DNA of 45,903 bases from Candidatus Falkowbacteria bacterium LH_S3 (GTDB lineage Bacteria > Patescibacteriota > Patescibacteriia > Patescibacteriales > JAGXOH01). The stretch lies in the NCBI GenBank assembly GCA_023659985.1, contig JAGXOH010000002.1:1-45903 (forward strand), written 5' to 3'. Numbering within the stretch: position 1 is the first letter of the stretch; every line of letters starts with the position of its first letter. This document shows positions 17,304 to 25,066 of this stretch, piece after piece. A program made the position numbers and the translations under genes. Under the pieces are notes generated by a model. The model did no database searches. It saw only the letters and a program-made list of their open reading frames with translations, and had not been told where the DNA came from.

Positions 17304-17765
17304 TTAATATTTTCGAGATACCAGAAAATAGAATAGTATTAAAATACCACTCACTATCATCACATCTGCAAGGTTTAAGACAGTTATATATTTTATGTGA
17401 ATGTAATCTATAACACCTCCAGTCAAAAAACGATCATAAAGATTACTAGCCGCTCCCAGTATTAATATTAATAAAGCAAAAAAATAATGATAATATTTTT
17501 TTTGTGCTAACCATAATAAATAGTATAGCAGGCCAAGCAATATAATACTTATCCCTGCTTCCAACCATTTACCCTGTAAGGGTATAGAGAAAGCAACATT
17601 GGTATTAATATGAGACTCAAAGGTGAGAATGTTTTTTATTATCGGAACTGATTCCTGAAAGTATTTTTTAACAATGAGAAATTTAAAAAAGCGATCTAAT
17701 GTAAAAAACAAAATTATTATTCCGCCACATACAATCTTTGTTTTGTTTATTTTGAGGCCGCCCAT
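17304..17765 (-). CDS. lspA: Lipoprotein signal peptidase II
   Basis: A 153-residue protein with four membrane helices. Conserved segments are FESHINTNVAFSI, the NLYDR box (108-112) and GGVIDYI, then NLAD. By alignment with known LspA the catalytic aspartates are D120 and D134. It cleaves prolipoproteins after diacylglyceryl modification, consistent with lipoproteins at 6.6 and 24.1 kb. It lies 14 bp downstream of the DksA-type gene and is probably co-transcribed with it. Confidence 0.93.
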   Translation of the reverse strand: MGGLKINKTKIVCGGIIILFFTLDRFFKFLIVKKYFQESVPIIKNILTFESHINTNVAFSIPLQGKWLEAGISIILLGLLYYLLWLAQKKYYHYFFALLILILGAASNLYDRFLTGGVIDYIHIKYITVLNLADVMIVSGILILFYFLVSRKY

Positions 17766-17779
17766 AAATTTTTAAAAAA

Positions 17780-18184
17780 CTAGCTCTGATTTTGCAATTT
17801 GGTTTTGCATTCAATACAAGCACTAGCTGTGGGGCGTGCCAATAATCTTTTTTCTTTTATAGTTCCTCCGCAATATTTACAGGTTCCGTAAGTGTCTTTC
17901 TCTATTCTATTCAGGGCATTATTAATATCTCGCAATTTTTTTTCTAGCACTTGTTCTGTGGCCAAGTTAGTTGTATATTCGCTTATTTCTTGAGCATTCT
18001 CATCTGGCTTATCTCCAAACTCCGGAAATTTAACCTTATATTCATCAGGATTATCTTCTTCTCTTTGACTTATGTCAGCTAAATCTTCTTCTAGTTGGCT
18101 TTTTCTTTTTAAGAGATCTTTTTTGATTTGCTCTACTGATTCAGGATTTAGCTTTTCAGTTGTGTTTTTTTCAGTGTTTGTCAT
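17780..18184 (-). CDS. DksA/TraR-type C4 zinc-finger protein
   Basis: A 134-residue protein: an N-terminal coiled coil (20-95) followed by a C4 zinc finger with C102, C105, C123 and C126. DksA-type proteins insert their coiled coil into the RNA polymerase secondary channel. The coiled coil has the length of the family, and the tip acidic residues are replaced by a DNPDEYK-rich loop. It is the first gene of a likely operon with lspA. Confidence 0.88.
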   Translation of the reverse strand: MTNTEKNTTEKLNPESVEQIKKDLLKRKSQLEEDLADISQREEDNPDEYKVKFPEFGDKPDENAQEISEYTTNLATEQVLEKKLRDINNALNRIEKDTYGTCKYCGGTIKEKRLLARPTASACIECKTKLQNQS

Positions 18185-18345
18185 AAAAATATGGACTAAA
18201 ATTAAATAAAACCAAAATATTTTTGGTGATTAAAGTAGTAATTTCAATTATAGGCAATAAAAATTATTTTGGCAAGCTGACGTTTTAGAAACATCTTTAT
18301 TCATAAAAAATAGTACTTACTATAGTACTTACTATAGTATGCACT

Positions 18346-18510
18346 AAATTAAGCAGAGCTTAATTGTTGAAAGTTGAAAGTTGAACGTTGAAAGAATAAT
18401 TTGCCTTCAGCAAATTGTTGAACGTTGAACGCCTAATGCCGAAAGCATTCTTACAGCTTACAGCTTTTGGCAATTTGCTGAAAGCAAATTTTCTAGCCTC
18501 TGCTTAATTT
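18346..18510. repeat. MITE-like nested palindrome upstream of rpmH
   Basis: Outer arms AAATTAAGCAGAG (18346-18358) and CTCTGCTTAATTT (18498-18510) are exact 13-bp complements. Inner arms at 18404-18417 and 18471-18484 are complementary with one mismatch. Between them are repeated GTTGAAAGTTGAA-type words. A 12-bp tandem (AGTACTTACTAT) precedes it. The 18185-18588 gap otherwise holds nothing coding. Confidence 0.6.
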
Positions 18511-18588
18511 AAGGATGCTTGCTTAATTCAATAAACCATGTTATTGTTATAAAAATGTTTTAAAAATAAGATAATTTAAATATAATAT

Positions 18589-18726
18589 ATGCCTAAAAGA
18601 ACTTATCAGCCCAAAATTAGGCGAGGAAAGAGAAAACACGGTTTTTTGAAGCGAATGCGAAGCAAAGCTGGTAGACTTGTGCTTAAAAACAGAAGGCAAA
18701 AACAAAGAAAAAGGCTTTCCATATAG
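18589..18726 (+). CDS. rpmH: 50S ribosomal protein L34
   Basis: A 45-residue protein, MPKRTYQPKIRRGKRKHGF..., with the invariant KRTYQP start and an Arg/Lys-rich body. It is encoded upstream of rnpA, the conserved rpmH-rnpA order of bacterial origin regions. Length is normal. Confidence 0.97.
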   Translation: MPKRTYQPKIRRGKRKHGFLKRMRSKAGRLVLKNRRQKQRKRLSI

Positions 18727-18751
18727 TTCAATCGCAAATATAAAGCTTTTT

Positions 18752-18774
18752 AAAAACGTAATATTACGTTTTTT
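18752..18774 (+). terminator. Terminator after rpmH
   Basis: AAAAACGTAAT pairs perfectly with ATTACGTTTTT (11-bp arms, no loop insert) and runs into a T tract. It separates rpmH from rnpA, which is unusual because the two are often co-transcribed. Confidence 0.6.
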
Positions 18775-18799
18775 ATTTTTTGTCATAGCAACATGATAA

Positions 18800-19150
18800 T
18801 TTTATGGCCCGCGCAATATAGAAATGTCATACAATAAAATCCAAATGACAAAGTCCTAATGTCAAATATCAAAGCTTAAAACTTAAAGCTAAAAACTAAA
18901 AACTACAACTTAAAATTAAAAATTAAAAACTACAACTTAAAACTTCTTACTTTTTACTTCTTACCTCTTACTTTTTAACAATGTTTTAATTCAGTTTTGA
19001 ATTTTGAGTTTTGGTTTTGCGTTTTGCGTTTTGAGCTTTGAATTTCAACTATATTTCATTTATCATTAGGATTTTGGATTTCATTTGTCATTAGGATTTG
19101 GTCATTGGTCATTTATTTTAATAAAGTCCTAATGTCAAATGTTGTAACCT
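18800..19150. repeat. Intergenic word-repeat tract B
   Basis: Built from phrases such as AAATCCAAATGACAAA, CTAAAAACTAAAAACTAC, the CTTACTTTTTACTTC minisatellite and TTTTGGTTTTGCGTTTT. The block at about 18940-19030 matches 34.09-34.17 kb. It fills most of the rpmH-rnpA gap. Confidence 0.75.
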
Positions 19151-19314
19151 TGTAAATTATAAATTATAAATTAATGGTAATCAGAGAATAAATCCAAAAA
19201 TTAATTAAAATTCATCGGTATGAAATTTCTAAATTGCCTTGACAACGTTTTTTATTTTTTAGTTAATTGGTATATAATGGATTATGAGTGATAGGTCAGT
19301 TATTGTTTTTAAAT

Positions 19315-19659
19315 ATGTTAAATAAAAAAAATAGGTTAACCAAAAAAAAAGAGATAGATTTGGTTTTTAACAAGGGTAAGAGTGGTTACAATAAGTATTT
19401 CGGAATAAAGATTGTGGAAAACAGATTAGGGTTTAGCAGGGTGGCTATAATTATTGGTTTAAGAGTAAGCAGAAAAGCTGTAACAAGAAATAAGGTCAAG
19501 AGAATAATAACCCACATATTAAAACAAGAATTTCCTGACTTAAAATCCACTTATGATATAGTAGTTGTGGTGTTGCCTCCGACTGTCAATCTTAGTTTTC
19601 AAGAATTAAAATATTCCATCCATTCCAACTTTTCTAAATTAGGGGTTTTTGAATTTTGA
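19315..19659 (+). CDS. rnpA: Ribonuclease P protein component
   Basis: A 114-residue protein from ATG 19315 (MLNKKNRLTKKKEIDLVFN). A GTG start at 19288 would add nine hydrophobic residues not typical of the family, so I prefer the ATG. The RNR-like motif reads SRKAVTRNKVKRIITHI. The protein helps the RNase P RNA process tRNA 5' ends. It is followed 3 bp later by yidD. Confidence 0.95.
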   Translation: MLNKKNRLTKKKEIDLVFNKGKSGYNKYFGIKIVENRLGFSRVAIIIGLRVSRKAVTRNKVKRIITHILKQEFPDLKSTYDIVVVVLPPTVNLSFQELKYSIHSNFSKLGVFEF

Positions 19660-19662
19660 TAT

Positions 19663-19917
19663 ATGATTAAATTTAAATATTACCCTAGATATATGGTTGT
19701 GGAAGTATTGCGTTTATATCAAAAGACGTTTTCCTTTGATTATGGTATTTTTAAGTACCTTTTTCCTTACGGACATTGCCGTTTTCATCCTACTTGTTCA
19801 CAATATGCTATTCAGGCCATTACTAAATACGGAATTATTAAAGGAGGCATAAAGGCTTGTTGGCGAGTTTTGAGATGCAATCCGTTCAATAAAGGCGGTT
19901 TTGATCCTCTTAAATAA
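19663..19917 (+). CDS. yidD: Membrane protein insertion efficiency factor YidD
   Basis: An 84-residue protein with the family cysteine motifs CRFHPTCSQYAIQAITKYG and ACWRVLRCNPFNKGGFDPL. It is a small amphipathic helper of YidC-dependent insertion. It sits between rnpA and yidC in the conserved order. Confidence 0.96.
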   Translation: MIKFKYYPRYMVVEVLRLYQKTFSFDYGIFKYLFPYGHCRFHPTCSQYAIQAITKYGIIKGGIKACWRVLRCNPFNKGGFDPLK

Positions 19918-19940
19918 TTAAATGATTTAATTCAATTATT

Positions 19941-20714
19941 ATGGTTAATTTTTTTACAATTATTTTTTATCAACCCATATTAAATTTATTGATTTTTCTT
20001 TATAATGTTGTTCCAGGATCTGATTTAGCTATTGCCATAATTCTTCTTACGATTATTATTAAGTTAATTTTATATCCTTTATCTAAGCAGTCTATAAAAG
20101 GTCAAAAATCATTACAAGAAATCCAGCCCAAAATGGAAGAAGTAAAGAAAAAATATGCTAATGACAGAGAAAAAATGGGAAAGGAAATGATGCAACTTTA
20201 TAAAGATCACAAAGTAAATCCATTGTCTTCATGCTTTCCTCTTTTGTTGCAATTGCCTTTTTTAATAGCTGTTTTTCATGTGTTCAGAAACGGATTTAAC
20301 TCTAAAGTATTAGATCTGATATATCCTTTTATCTCTACTCCGGAAACGGTTACTAGTATTATTGAATTGTCTCAGCCAAATTGGTATTTGGCTCTTTTAG
20401 CTGGAGCCGCTCAATTTTGGCAGGCTAAGATGATGATGGTTAAAAAACCTGAAGTTCAGAGTAAGGGTTCCAAAGATGAAGGCATGGCTGCTATCATGAA
20501 TAAACAGATGGTTTATTTTATGCCCTTAATAACTGTTTTTATTGGTTTAACCCTACCCGGTGGTGTAACTTTGTATCTTTTTGTGGTTACTATTTTAACA
20601 GCTTTACAACAAAAAATAATGTTTAAAAGCAGTGATAGTAATTCCGGAGATAACAACAATCATAAAAATATTTCTTCTAAAGAAGGTTCAGTAGAAGGGG
20701 AGATAGTAAAATAG
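19941..20714 (+). CDS. yidC: YidC/Oxa1 membrane protein insertase
   Basis: A 257-residue protein of the short form, without the large periplasmic domain of Gram-negative YidC. Helices lie near residues 28-48, 95-115, 140-160 and 195-230. The conserved coiled-coil loop (QEIQPKMEEVKKKYANDREKMGKEMMQLYKDH) and NPLSSCFPLLLQLP are present. It inserts membrane proteins alone or with SecYEG. Its 3' end lies in the left copy of the 17-bp direct repeat that flanks the IS. Confidence 0.95.
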   Translation: MVNFFTIIFYQPILNLLIFLYNVVPGSDLAIAIILLTIIIKLILYPLSKQSIKGQKSLQEIQPKMEEVKKKYANDREKMGKEMMQLYKDHKVNPLSSCFPLLLQLPFLIAVFHVFRNGFNSKVLDLIYPFISTPETVTSIIELSQPNWYLALLAGAAQFWQAKMMMVKKPEVQSKGSKDEGMAAIMNKQMVYFMPLITVFIGLTLPGGVTLYLFVVTILTALQQKIMFKSSDSNSGDNNNHKNISSKEGSVEGEIVK

Positions 20715-20716
20715 AT
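20700..20716. repeat. 17-bp direct repeat, left copy
   Basis: GAGATAGTAAAATAGAT here is repeated exactly at 22151-22167. The pair encloses the insertion sequence. It includes the yidC stop codon. Confidence 0.85.
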
Positions 20717-20745
20717 GTGAAAAAGTTATGATAATGTCCTAGTAC

Positions 20746-22144
20746 GGTGAAGTAGAAATGTCCTACCTAATGTGATAAGGTATTTAGTTATTTACTAAAT
20801 ATTTAAATCACTATGGATAATTACATCACTATGTCACAAAAAGAAATCAACAAATATGATATTATTAAAAAATTAATAAATAAAGAGTTGAATGGTACAG
20901 AGGTTTCTAAAATTCTAAATCTATCCACTCGTCAAATCAGACGGTTAAAAAGAAAAGTACAAGACCAGGGAGCTAAAGGATTAGTCCATGGTAGTCGAGG
21001 GAGGTCTAGTAATAGAGCTACGCCAGAAAAAGAAAAAGACAAAATAATCAAACTATTACATAAACACTATCATGATTTCGGACCGTTGCTTGCTTCAGAA
21101 AAACTAGAGAGAATACACAGCATAAAAAAAGACAAAACAACTATTAGGGCTATTATGATCAGTGAGGGTCTCTGGAAGCCAAAACGAAAGAAAAAAGAAA
21201 CTCATAGATCATGGCGACAAAGAAAAGCAAGTAGCGGTGAGTTGTTGCAATATGATGGTTCATATGAATACTGGTTTGAAAATAGAGGTAAAAAATGTTG
21301 TCTACTATCCTGTGTAGACGATGCTACGGGCAAAGTATATGCCAAGTTCGATGAACATGAAGGCGTAGAGCCGACATTTAACTTCTGGCGTGATTATATC
21401 ACAGAGAACGGCAAGCCATATGCTATATATGTTGATAGATTCAGTACATATTCAATGAATCACAAGCTAGCCAGTGAAAACGAAGATACTCTAACTCAGT
21501 TCCAAAGAGCAATGGAAACAGATTTAAATGTAGAAATAATTCATGCTAAAAGCCCAGAGGCCAAAGGAAGAGTGGAGGTATTATTTAAAACATTACAAGA
21601 CAGATTAATTAAGGAACTTAGACTACAAAATATATCAACACCAGACAAAGCAAATGAATTTCTGAAAAATATATACCTAGAAGAGTTTAATCAAATGTTT
21701 AATGTCGAACCCAGAACAAATGCAAATTTACATAAAAAATTAATCAAACAAGAATTAGACAAATTAGATTCAATATTTTCTAGACAATATCAACGAGTAG
21801 TTAGGAATGATTTTACTATCCATCACAAAAAAGAACGGTACCAGTTATTAAAAGAACAGTCAGTAACGATATGCAAAAAAGATAAAATAACCGTGGAAGA
21901 GCGGATGGATAACACTATTCAGTTTCGTCTCAGGGGAAAGTATTTAAACTATTCAGTATTACCAGAAAATCAACAAAAAGTATCTCAAGAGAAAATATGG
22001 GTATTACCGAAAACAACTGCACATACACCGCCATCTAATCACCCATGGCGATAAGCAGCTAAATTAGAATATCTTAAAAAATTAACAAAAATGTCCAGGT
22101 AGGACATTTCTAAATCACCCAAAGTAGGACATTTCTACTTCACC
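20746..22144 (+). mobile_element. Complete insertion sequence with 21-bp inverted repeats
   Basis: GGTGAAGTAGAAATGTCCTAC (20746-20766) is matched perfectly in inverse at 22124-22144. Extra GAAATGTCCTAC-like motifs lie just inside the right end, and an ATGTCCTA lies just outside the left IR, probably transposase binding sites. The intact transposase and flanking 17-bp direct repeats point to a recent insertion. Confidence 0.88.
20813..22054 (+). CDS. DDE integrase-core transposase (ISNCY-like)
   Basis: A 413-residue transposase. The N-terminal HTH (about 20-65: LSTRQIRRLKRKVQDQGAKGL) is followed by an integrase catalytic core with candidate acidic residues D148 (LQYDGS), D208 (YVDRFS) and E255 (GRVE). 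The first residues could also start at the in-frame ATG for MSQKEIN. It fills the IS and appears intact. The family name is from memory of similar proteins. Confidence 0.9.
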   Translation: MDNYITMSQKEINKYDIIKKLINKELNGTEVSKILNLSTRQIRRLKRKVQDQGAKGLVHGSRGRSSNRATPEKEKDKIIKLLHKHYHDFGPLLASEKLERIHSIKKDKTTIRAIMISEGLWKPKRKKKETHRSWRQRKASSGELLQYDGSYEYWFENRGKKCCLLSCVDDATGKVYAKFDEHEGVEPTFNFWRDYITENGKPYAIYVDRFSTYSMNHKLASENEDTLTQFQRAMETDLNVEIIHAKSPEAKGRVEVLFKTLQDRLIKELRLQNISTPDKANEFLKNIYLEEFNQMFNVEPRTNANLHKKLIKQELDKLDSIFSRQYQRVVRNDFTIHHKKERYQLLKEQSVTICKKDKITVEERMDNTIQFRLRGKYLNYSVLPENQQKVSQEKIWVLPKTTAHTPPSNHPWR

Positions 22145-22150
22145 TTTACA

Positions 22151-22167
22151 GAGATAGTAAAATAGAT
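22151..22167. repeat. 17-bp direct repeat, right copy
   Basis: Exact match to 20700-20716. Longer than most target-site duplications. Confidence 0.85.
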
Positions 22168-22195
22168 TGACAAATAAAAATAGACATGCTATCAC
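22167..22195 (+). promoter_or_regulatory. Promoter upstream of the 3D-domain gene
   Basis: TTGACA (22167-22172), a 17-bp spacer, then TATCAC (22190-22195). It lies directly after the IS and overlaps the right direct repeat by one base. Confidence 0.5.
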
Positions 22196-22313
22196 AGTAC
22201 TTAGAATTAGTAAATAATAGGATTCTTAAATTCCAAAAAATAAAAATAAAAATAAAAAAGCGTTACTTATTTTTGACAAAAATTTGAAAAAAGGAAGCGC
22301 TGCATTCATTAAA

Positions 22314-22865
22314 ATGAACATTTTAAAATGTGATTGGAATAGCTTATTTTGGGTTCTGGCAAGTAGAATAATAGCTTTTGTGGTTTTGTTTATATTTGTT
22401 TTTGATATGTTATTTTTCCCCATACCTTCCATAGCTGGGGCTCAATCAAGCATACAATCAAATATTGCCCTAAAAGCCCGTATTGTTGAAAAAACTGAAA
22501 AACAAGACAGGGAAGTTGCGCAAACAAAGTACTTGCCTTTAAATAAAGATATAAAAACTCAAAAAGCCATTAGAATCTCTTTAACTGCTTATACCTCTAG
22601 TATAGAAGAGTGCCAAGGAGATCCATGTATCACCGCTAATGGTTTTAATTTATGTAGACAGGACCAAGAAGACACTATCGCCACCAATAGATTGCCACTG
22701 GGAACCAAAGTGAAAATCCCGGAATTATATGAGGATAAGGTGTTTGTGGTTAGAGATAGAATGAATAAGCGTTACTACAATAGGGCCGATATTTGGATGC
22801 AAGAAAAAGAAAAGGCTATACAATTTGGAATTAAAAGAAATGTAAAGCTGATAATAGTTGAATAA
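22314..22865 (+). CDS. Secreted 3D-domain protein (cell-wall-active family)
   Basis: About 183 residues from ATG 22314; an upstream in-frame TTG at 22284 is less likely. A membrane helix or signal (IIAFVVLFIFVFDMLFF) lies near the N-terminus. The C-terminal half carries the 3D pattern: ISLTAYTSS, DTIATNRLPLGTKVKIP, and VVRDRMNKRYYNRADIWM with its aspartates. The domain occurs in MltA-type lytic transglycosylases and Rpf-like wall enzymes. Its own terminator follows. Confidence 0.85.
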   Translation: MNILKCDWNSLFWVLASRIIAFVVLFIFVFDMLFFPIPSIAGAQSSIQSNIALKARIVEKTEKQDREVAQTKYLPLNKDIKTQKAIRISLTAYTSSIEECQGDPCITANGFNLCRQDQEDTIATNRLPLGTKVKIPELYEDKVFVVRDRMNKRYYNRADIWMQEKEKAIQFGIKRNVKLIIVE

Positions 22866-22892
22866 GTTGATTTATATTATATAAAAAGTAAA

Positions 22893-22919
22893 ACAGATCT
22901 TAAGGTCTGTTTTTTTGTC
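22893..22919 (+). terminator. Terminator after the 3D-domain gene
   Basis: ACAGATCTTAAGGTCTGT hairpin followed by a run of T. Confidence 0.75.
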
Positions 22920-22989
22920 CTTTTTTATTAACAAATTATAAAAAGTTGATAAAATTGTAAAATGGTTTACAATAAGTAAATAGACAATC

Positions 22990-23061
<72 letters not shown>

Positions 23062-23107
23062 CCTTATTGAAAAATTGTAAGAGTTTATTGTTTTAGTATA
23101 AAAAATT

Positions 23108-23371
23108 ATTTAAGTCTAGGCATACCTGGACTTAAATAGAGAATTTTAAGTTAAAGCTTTAATTTTTATAATTAAAGATGATTAAGAGTGAATATTTATG
23201 TTTTGATTTTAACTTAGTCTAGGTAAAAGTGGACTAAAGTTAGGAGCCGTAAAAAAGAAAAATTATTTATAATATACTTAAGTCCACATTTATGTGGACT
23301 TAAATTGTGGAAAACTTGTGATTTATGTGAATAAAAATACTAGTTAAGTCCACGCATATCTGGACTTAAGT
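23108..23371. repeat. Four dispersed 30-bp palindromes, second cluster
   Basis: Palindromes of the 3.4-kb family at 23108-23137, 23212-23240, 23276-23305 and 23342-23371. The core pattern is a (T)TAAGTCCA arm, a 4-nt loop, then TGGACTTAA. Spacing is irregular here. Two of them directly abut DnaA-box-like sites. Confidence 0.8.
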
Positions 23372-23392
23372 TGTGGATAAAATTGTGGATAA
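23306..23392. other. DnaA-box-like cluster, candidate replication origin
   Basis: Perfect TGTGGATAA (reverse of TTATCCACA) at 23372-23380 and 23384-23392. One-mismatch sites lie at 23306-23314 and 23326-23334, all in the same orientation. An AT-rich stretch follows to about 23450. The cluster lies about 3 kb after the rpmH-rnpA-yidD-yidC block once the IS is counted. dnaA is not in the window. Confidence 0.4.
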
Positions 23393-23463
23393 AAATATTT
23401 TTATTGTAAAATTGCCTAATATTAGATAAATTGTTTTAATAGTTTTGCACAATAAAAAAGGGG

Positions 23464-23492
23464 TTGACTTGATTGTAAAGATGTGGTATCAT
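23464..23492 (+). promoter_or_regulatory. Promoter of the candidate RNA
   Basis: TTGACT (23464-23469), a 17-bp spacer, TATCAT (23487-23492). Transcription would begin near 23499. Confidence 0.6.
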
Positions 23493-23498
23493 AATAAT

Positions 23499-23822
23499 AG
23501 AAGTTTCAAAATTTGTTCTTTTCATCCTAAGTTTTAAAAGGAAGTTTTCTAATTTTTATTAGAGATCCTCCCTTGCTTTCTACTAATTTTCTACTAATCT
23601 TTTAGATTAGTAAATTAAATAAAAAAATAAAAATAAAAATAAAAAAGAGCTGGGTAAAAAAGCTCAGTGCAGATTGGTAGAAAGCCAATTTTGAACAAAG
23701 GTATCCGGAGCTCAAAAAACGGATATCTTAGTTCAATAAAAGAGGGTAAAACCTAAAAATTATAAAAAAGTCCGGGTAAAGCCACAAAAATCAAAAAAAA
23801 AGCGGCTACCCGGGTTTTTTAT
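23499..23822 (+). ncRNA. Candidate structured non-coding RNA of about 320 nt
   Basis: A consensus promoter and a strong terminator bracket a region with no open frame. Hairpins visible in order are GAGCT/AGCTC at about 23647-23668, ATTGG/CCAAT at about 23674-23690, and GGTATCCG/CGGATATC at about 23701-23730, then the terminator. I compared it mentally with RNase P RNA, tmRNA, 6S and SRP RNA and could not match their conserved cores. It could be a new small RNA or a diverged known one. Confidence 0.5.
23771..23822 (+). terminator. Terminator of the candidate RNA
   Basis: CCGGGTA..GCC pairs with GGCTACCCGG (two-base bulge), followed by a T6 run. This is the strongest GC stem in the neighbourhood. 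Confidence 0.75.
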
Positions 23823-23833
23823 TGGTTTTAAGA

Positions 23834-23862
23834 TTGACAAGTTTTAATATTTGTGCTATATT
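23834..23862 (+). promoter_or_regulatory. Promoter of the lipoprotein gene
   Basis: TTGACA (23834-23839), a 17-bp spacer, TATATT (23857-23862); near-consensus. The predicted start near 23869 leaves a 5' leader of about 258 nt. Confidence 0.7.
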
Positions 23863-23868
23863 AAAATA

Positions 23869-24126
23869 TCAATTGAAAATGAAATTATTTCATTATTTAA
23901 TTGTTCAGAATGGTTCTTTGATAAAACAAAATTGGTGGAAAATTCAGTTTTGCCACTTCTTCTATAAAGAGTGCAGAGGATATTTCTAGTAGAAGTATCT
24001 TGCGCTCTCTTTATATAAGATAGAGATGGTGAAATCAGCGGCCAAAGAACTGCTGGTATTCCACGCTCTTGAGACTATGCTTTGGGATAAATCCAAGTCT
24101 CTTGGGCAAAAAACAAGGAGGGAAAA
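23869..24126 (+). promoter_or_regulatory. Long structured 5' leader
   Basis: At about 23966-24016, TATAAAGAG pairs with CTCTTTATA around a further paired arm. At about 24070-24102, GAGACT pairs with AGTCTC with TTGG/CCAA inside. A strong ribosome site AAGGAGGG precedes the ATG by about five bases, stronger than for most genes here. This may be a regulatory leader. I recognise no named riboswitch. Confidence 0.45.
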
Positions 24127-24576
24127 ATGAGAATAAAATATTTTATTTTAGTTGCAATGGTAATGTTTATTGCCTCAGGATGCGCGACTAATGCGCGTCT
24201 GTGGCAGTTAGACAACGGAGCTACATTCAGTTCCAATGGGTTCATAGGACCTAAGGAAATGAGTGAGGCACAGATAAACATGGCTATTGCTGAGCAGATC
24301 AGCAATAATAGCCAAGTAGCTGAATTTGCCGGTGAACATACCGGAGTGATAATAAATTTAGAAACTGAGAAGAGTTTCTATTTTTATCATCCGAACCGGA
24401 GCGAGATGATAAAGATACAACCCAAAGGTTGTAGATTTATAAAAAGCCCTGATATTCCTGATCGCATCTTCGGTAAGTTTAGCAACGAAGAAGGAATAGA
24501 GGAGTTCAAAATCTACAAAAAAAGCAAAGTCTATGATAGTATTAAAATCGACTTTGGTTGTAGAGTAAAAAATTAG
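24127..24576 (+). CDS. Small lipoprotein, unknown function
   Basis: A 149-residue protein with a signal peptide and lipobox IASGC (C19). The mature part is soluble and mixed alpha/beta (for example GVIINLETEKSFYFYHPN), with no domain I recognise. Base composition is less AT-rich than its neighbours, and the strong ribosome site and long leader also differ from them, which suggests acquisition. It has its own promoter and terminator. Confidence 0.8.
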   Translation: MRIKYFILVAMVMFIASGCATNARLWQLDNGATFSSNGFIGPKEMSEAQINMAIAEQISNNSQVAEFAGEHTGVIINLETEKSFYFYHPNRSEMIKIQPKGCRFIKSPDIPDRIFGKFSNEEGIEEFKIYKKSKVYDSIKIDFGCRVKN

Positions 24577-24604
24577 AACTATCAATTACCATTTAGAACT
24601 TTAA

Positions 24605-24631
24605 GAGCTGACTTAAGTCAGCTCTTTTTTT
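24605..24631. terminator. Terminator after the lipoprotein gene
   Basis: GAGCTGAC TTAA GTCAGCTC perfect 8-bp hairpin, then a T8 run. It also separates the convergent pilin array. Confidence 0.85.
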
Positions 24632-24633
24632 AT

Positions 24634-25047
24634 TTATGGGGGATAGCTTTGTCCCCCTCCGTTTGTGGTGCTATGATGCAGAGCTCCAAGCACGAAAGAG
24701 GTTATGGCATAAGCCATCATTATTATTACTAAACCTATTATTGCGTGTTTAATTTGGCTTTTTGCTTTATTTAGTTCTTCTTCATTGCCTCCAGCTGTCA
24801 TCCATCTATAACCGGCAATTAAAATTAAAATTATGAAAATAATACCCAGTAAAGACAGAATCGCCCCTATTGCGGTAGCTATTATCCCACCAACAGTGGT
24901 ATCATTGAAGCCGGATTTGGTTTTAAAACTTTCGGTTTGGTTATTAAGCTCGGTAGTGTTAATAAGATTGGCTTGGGCACAAGAAAGAAATCCGCCTGAA
25001 GCAAGAACGATTGCAGTTATAAGAAAAAATTTTTTAAGAAAATTCAT
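24634..25047 (-). CDS. VirB2/TrbC-like pilin paralogue 6 (last of array)
   Basis: A 137-residue protein: signal peptide (about 1-26), a helix around AIGAILSLLGIIFIILILIAGY, the conserved WMTAGGNEEELNKAK linker, and a second helix (AIIGLVIIMMAYAIT). The C-terminus has a glycine/proline tail. The layout matches small pilin subunits of type IV secretion systems. No VirB/Trb assembly genes are in the window. Confidence 0.8.
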   Translation of the reverse strand: MNFLKKFFLITAIVLASGGFLSCAQANLINTTELNNQTESFKTKSGFNDTTVGGIIATAIGAILSLLGIIFIILILIAGYRWMTAGGNEEELNKAKSQIKHAIIGLVIIMMAYAITSFVLGALHHSTTNGGGQSYPP

Positions 25048-25066
25048 ATTAATTTTTGCTAAAATA

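Noticed and set aside
18185..18588. Replication origin in the gap before rpmH
   Set aside because: No DnaA-box-like sites were seen there. The 23.3-kb cluster is the better candidate.
19273..19278. TATAAT as a strong promoter for rnpA with the TTGACA upstream
   Set aside because: The spacing to the TTGACA is about 28 bp, too long for a normal pair.
23499..23822. RNase P RNA, tmRNA, 6S or SRP RNA
   Set aside because: I could not find the conserved core of any of them, so it is listed only as an unidentified RNA.
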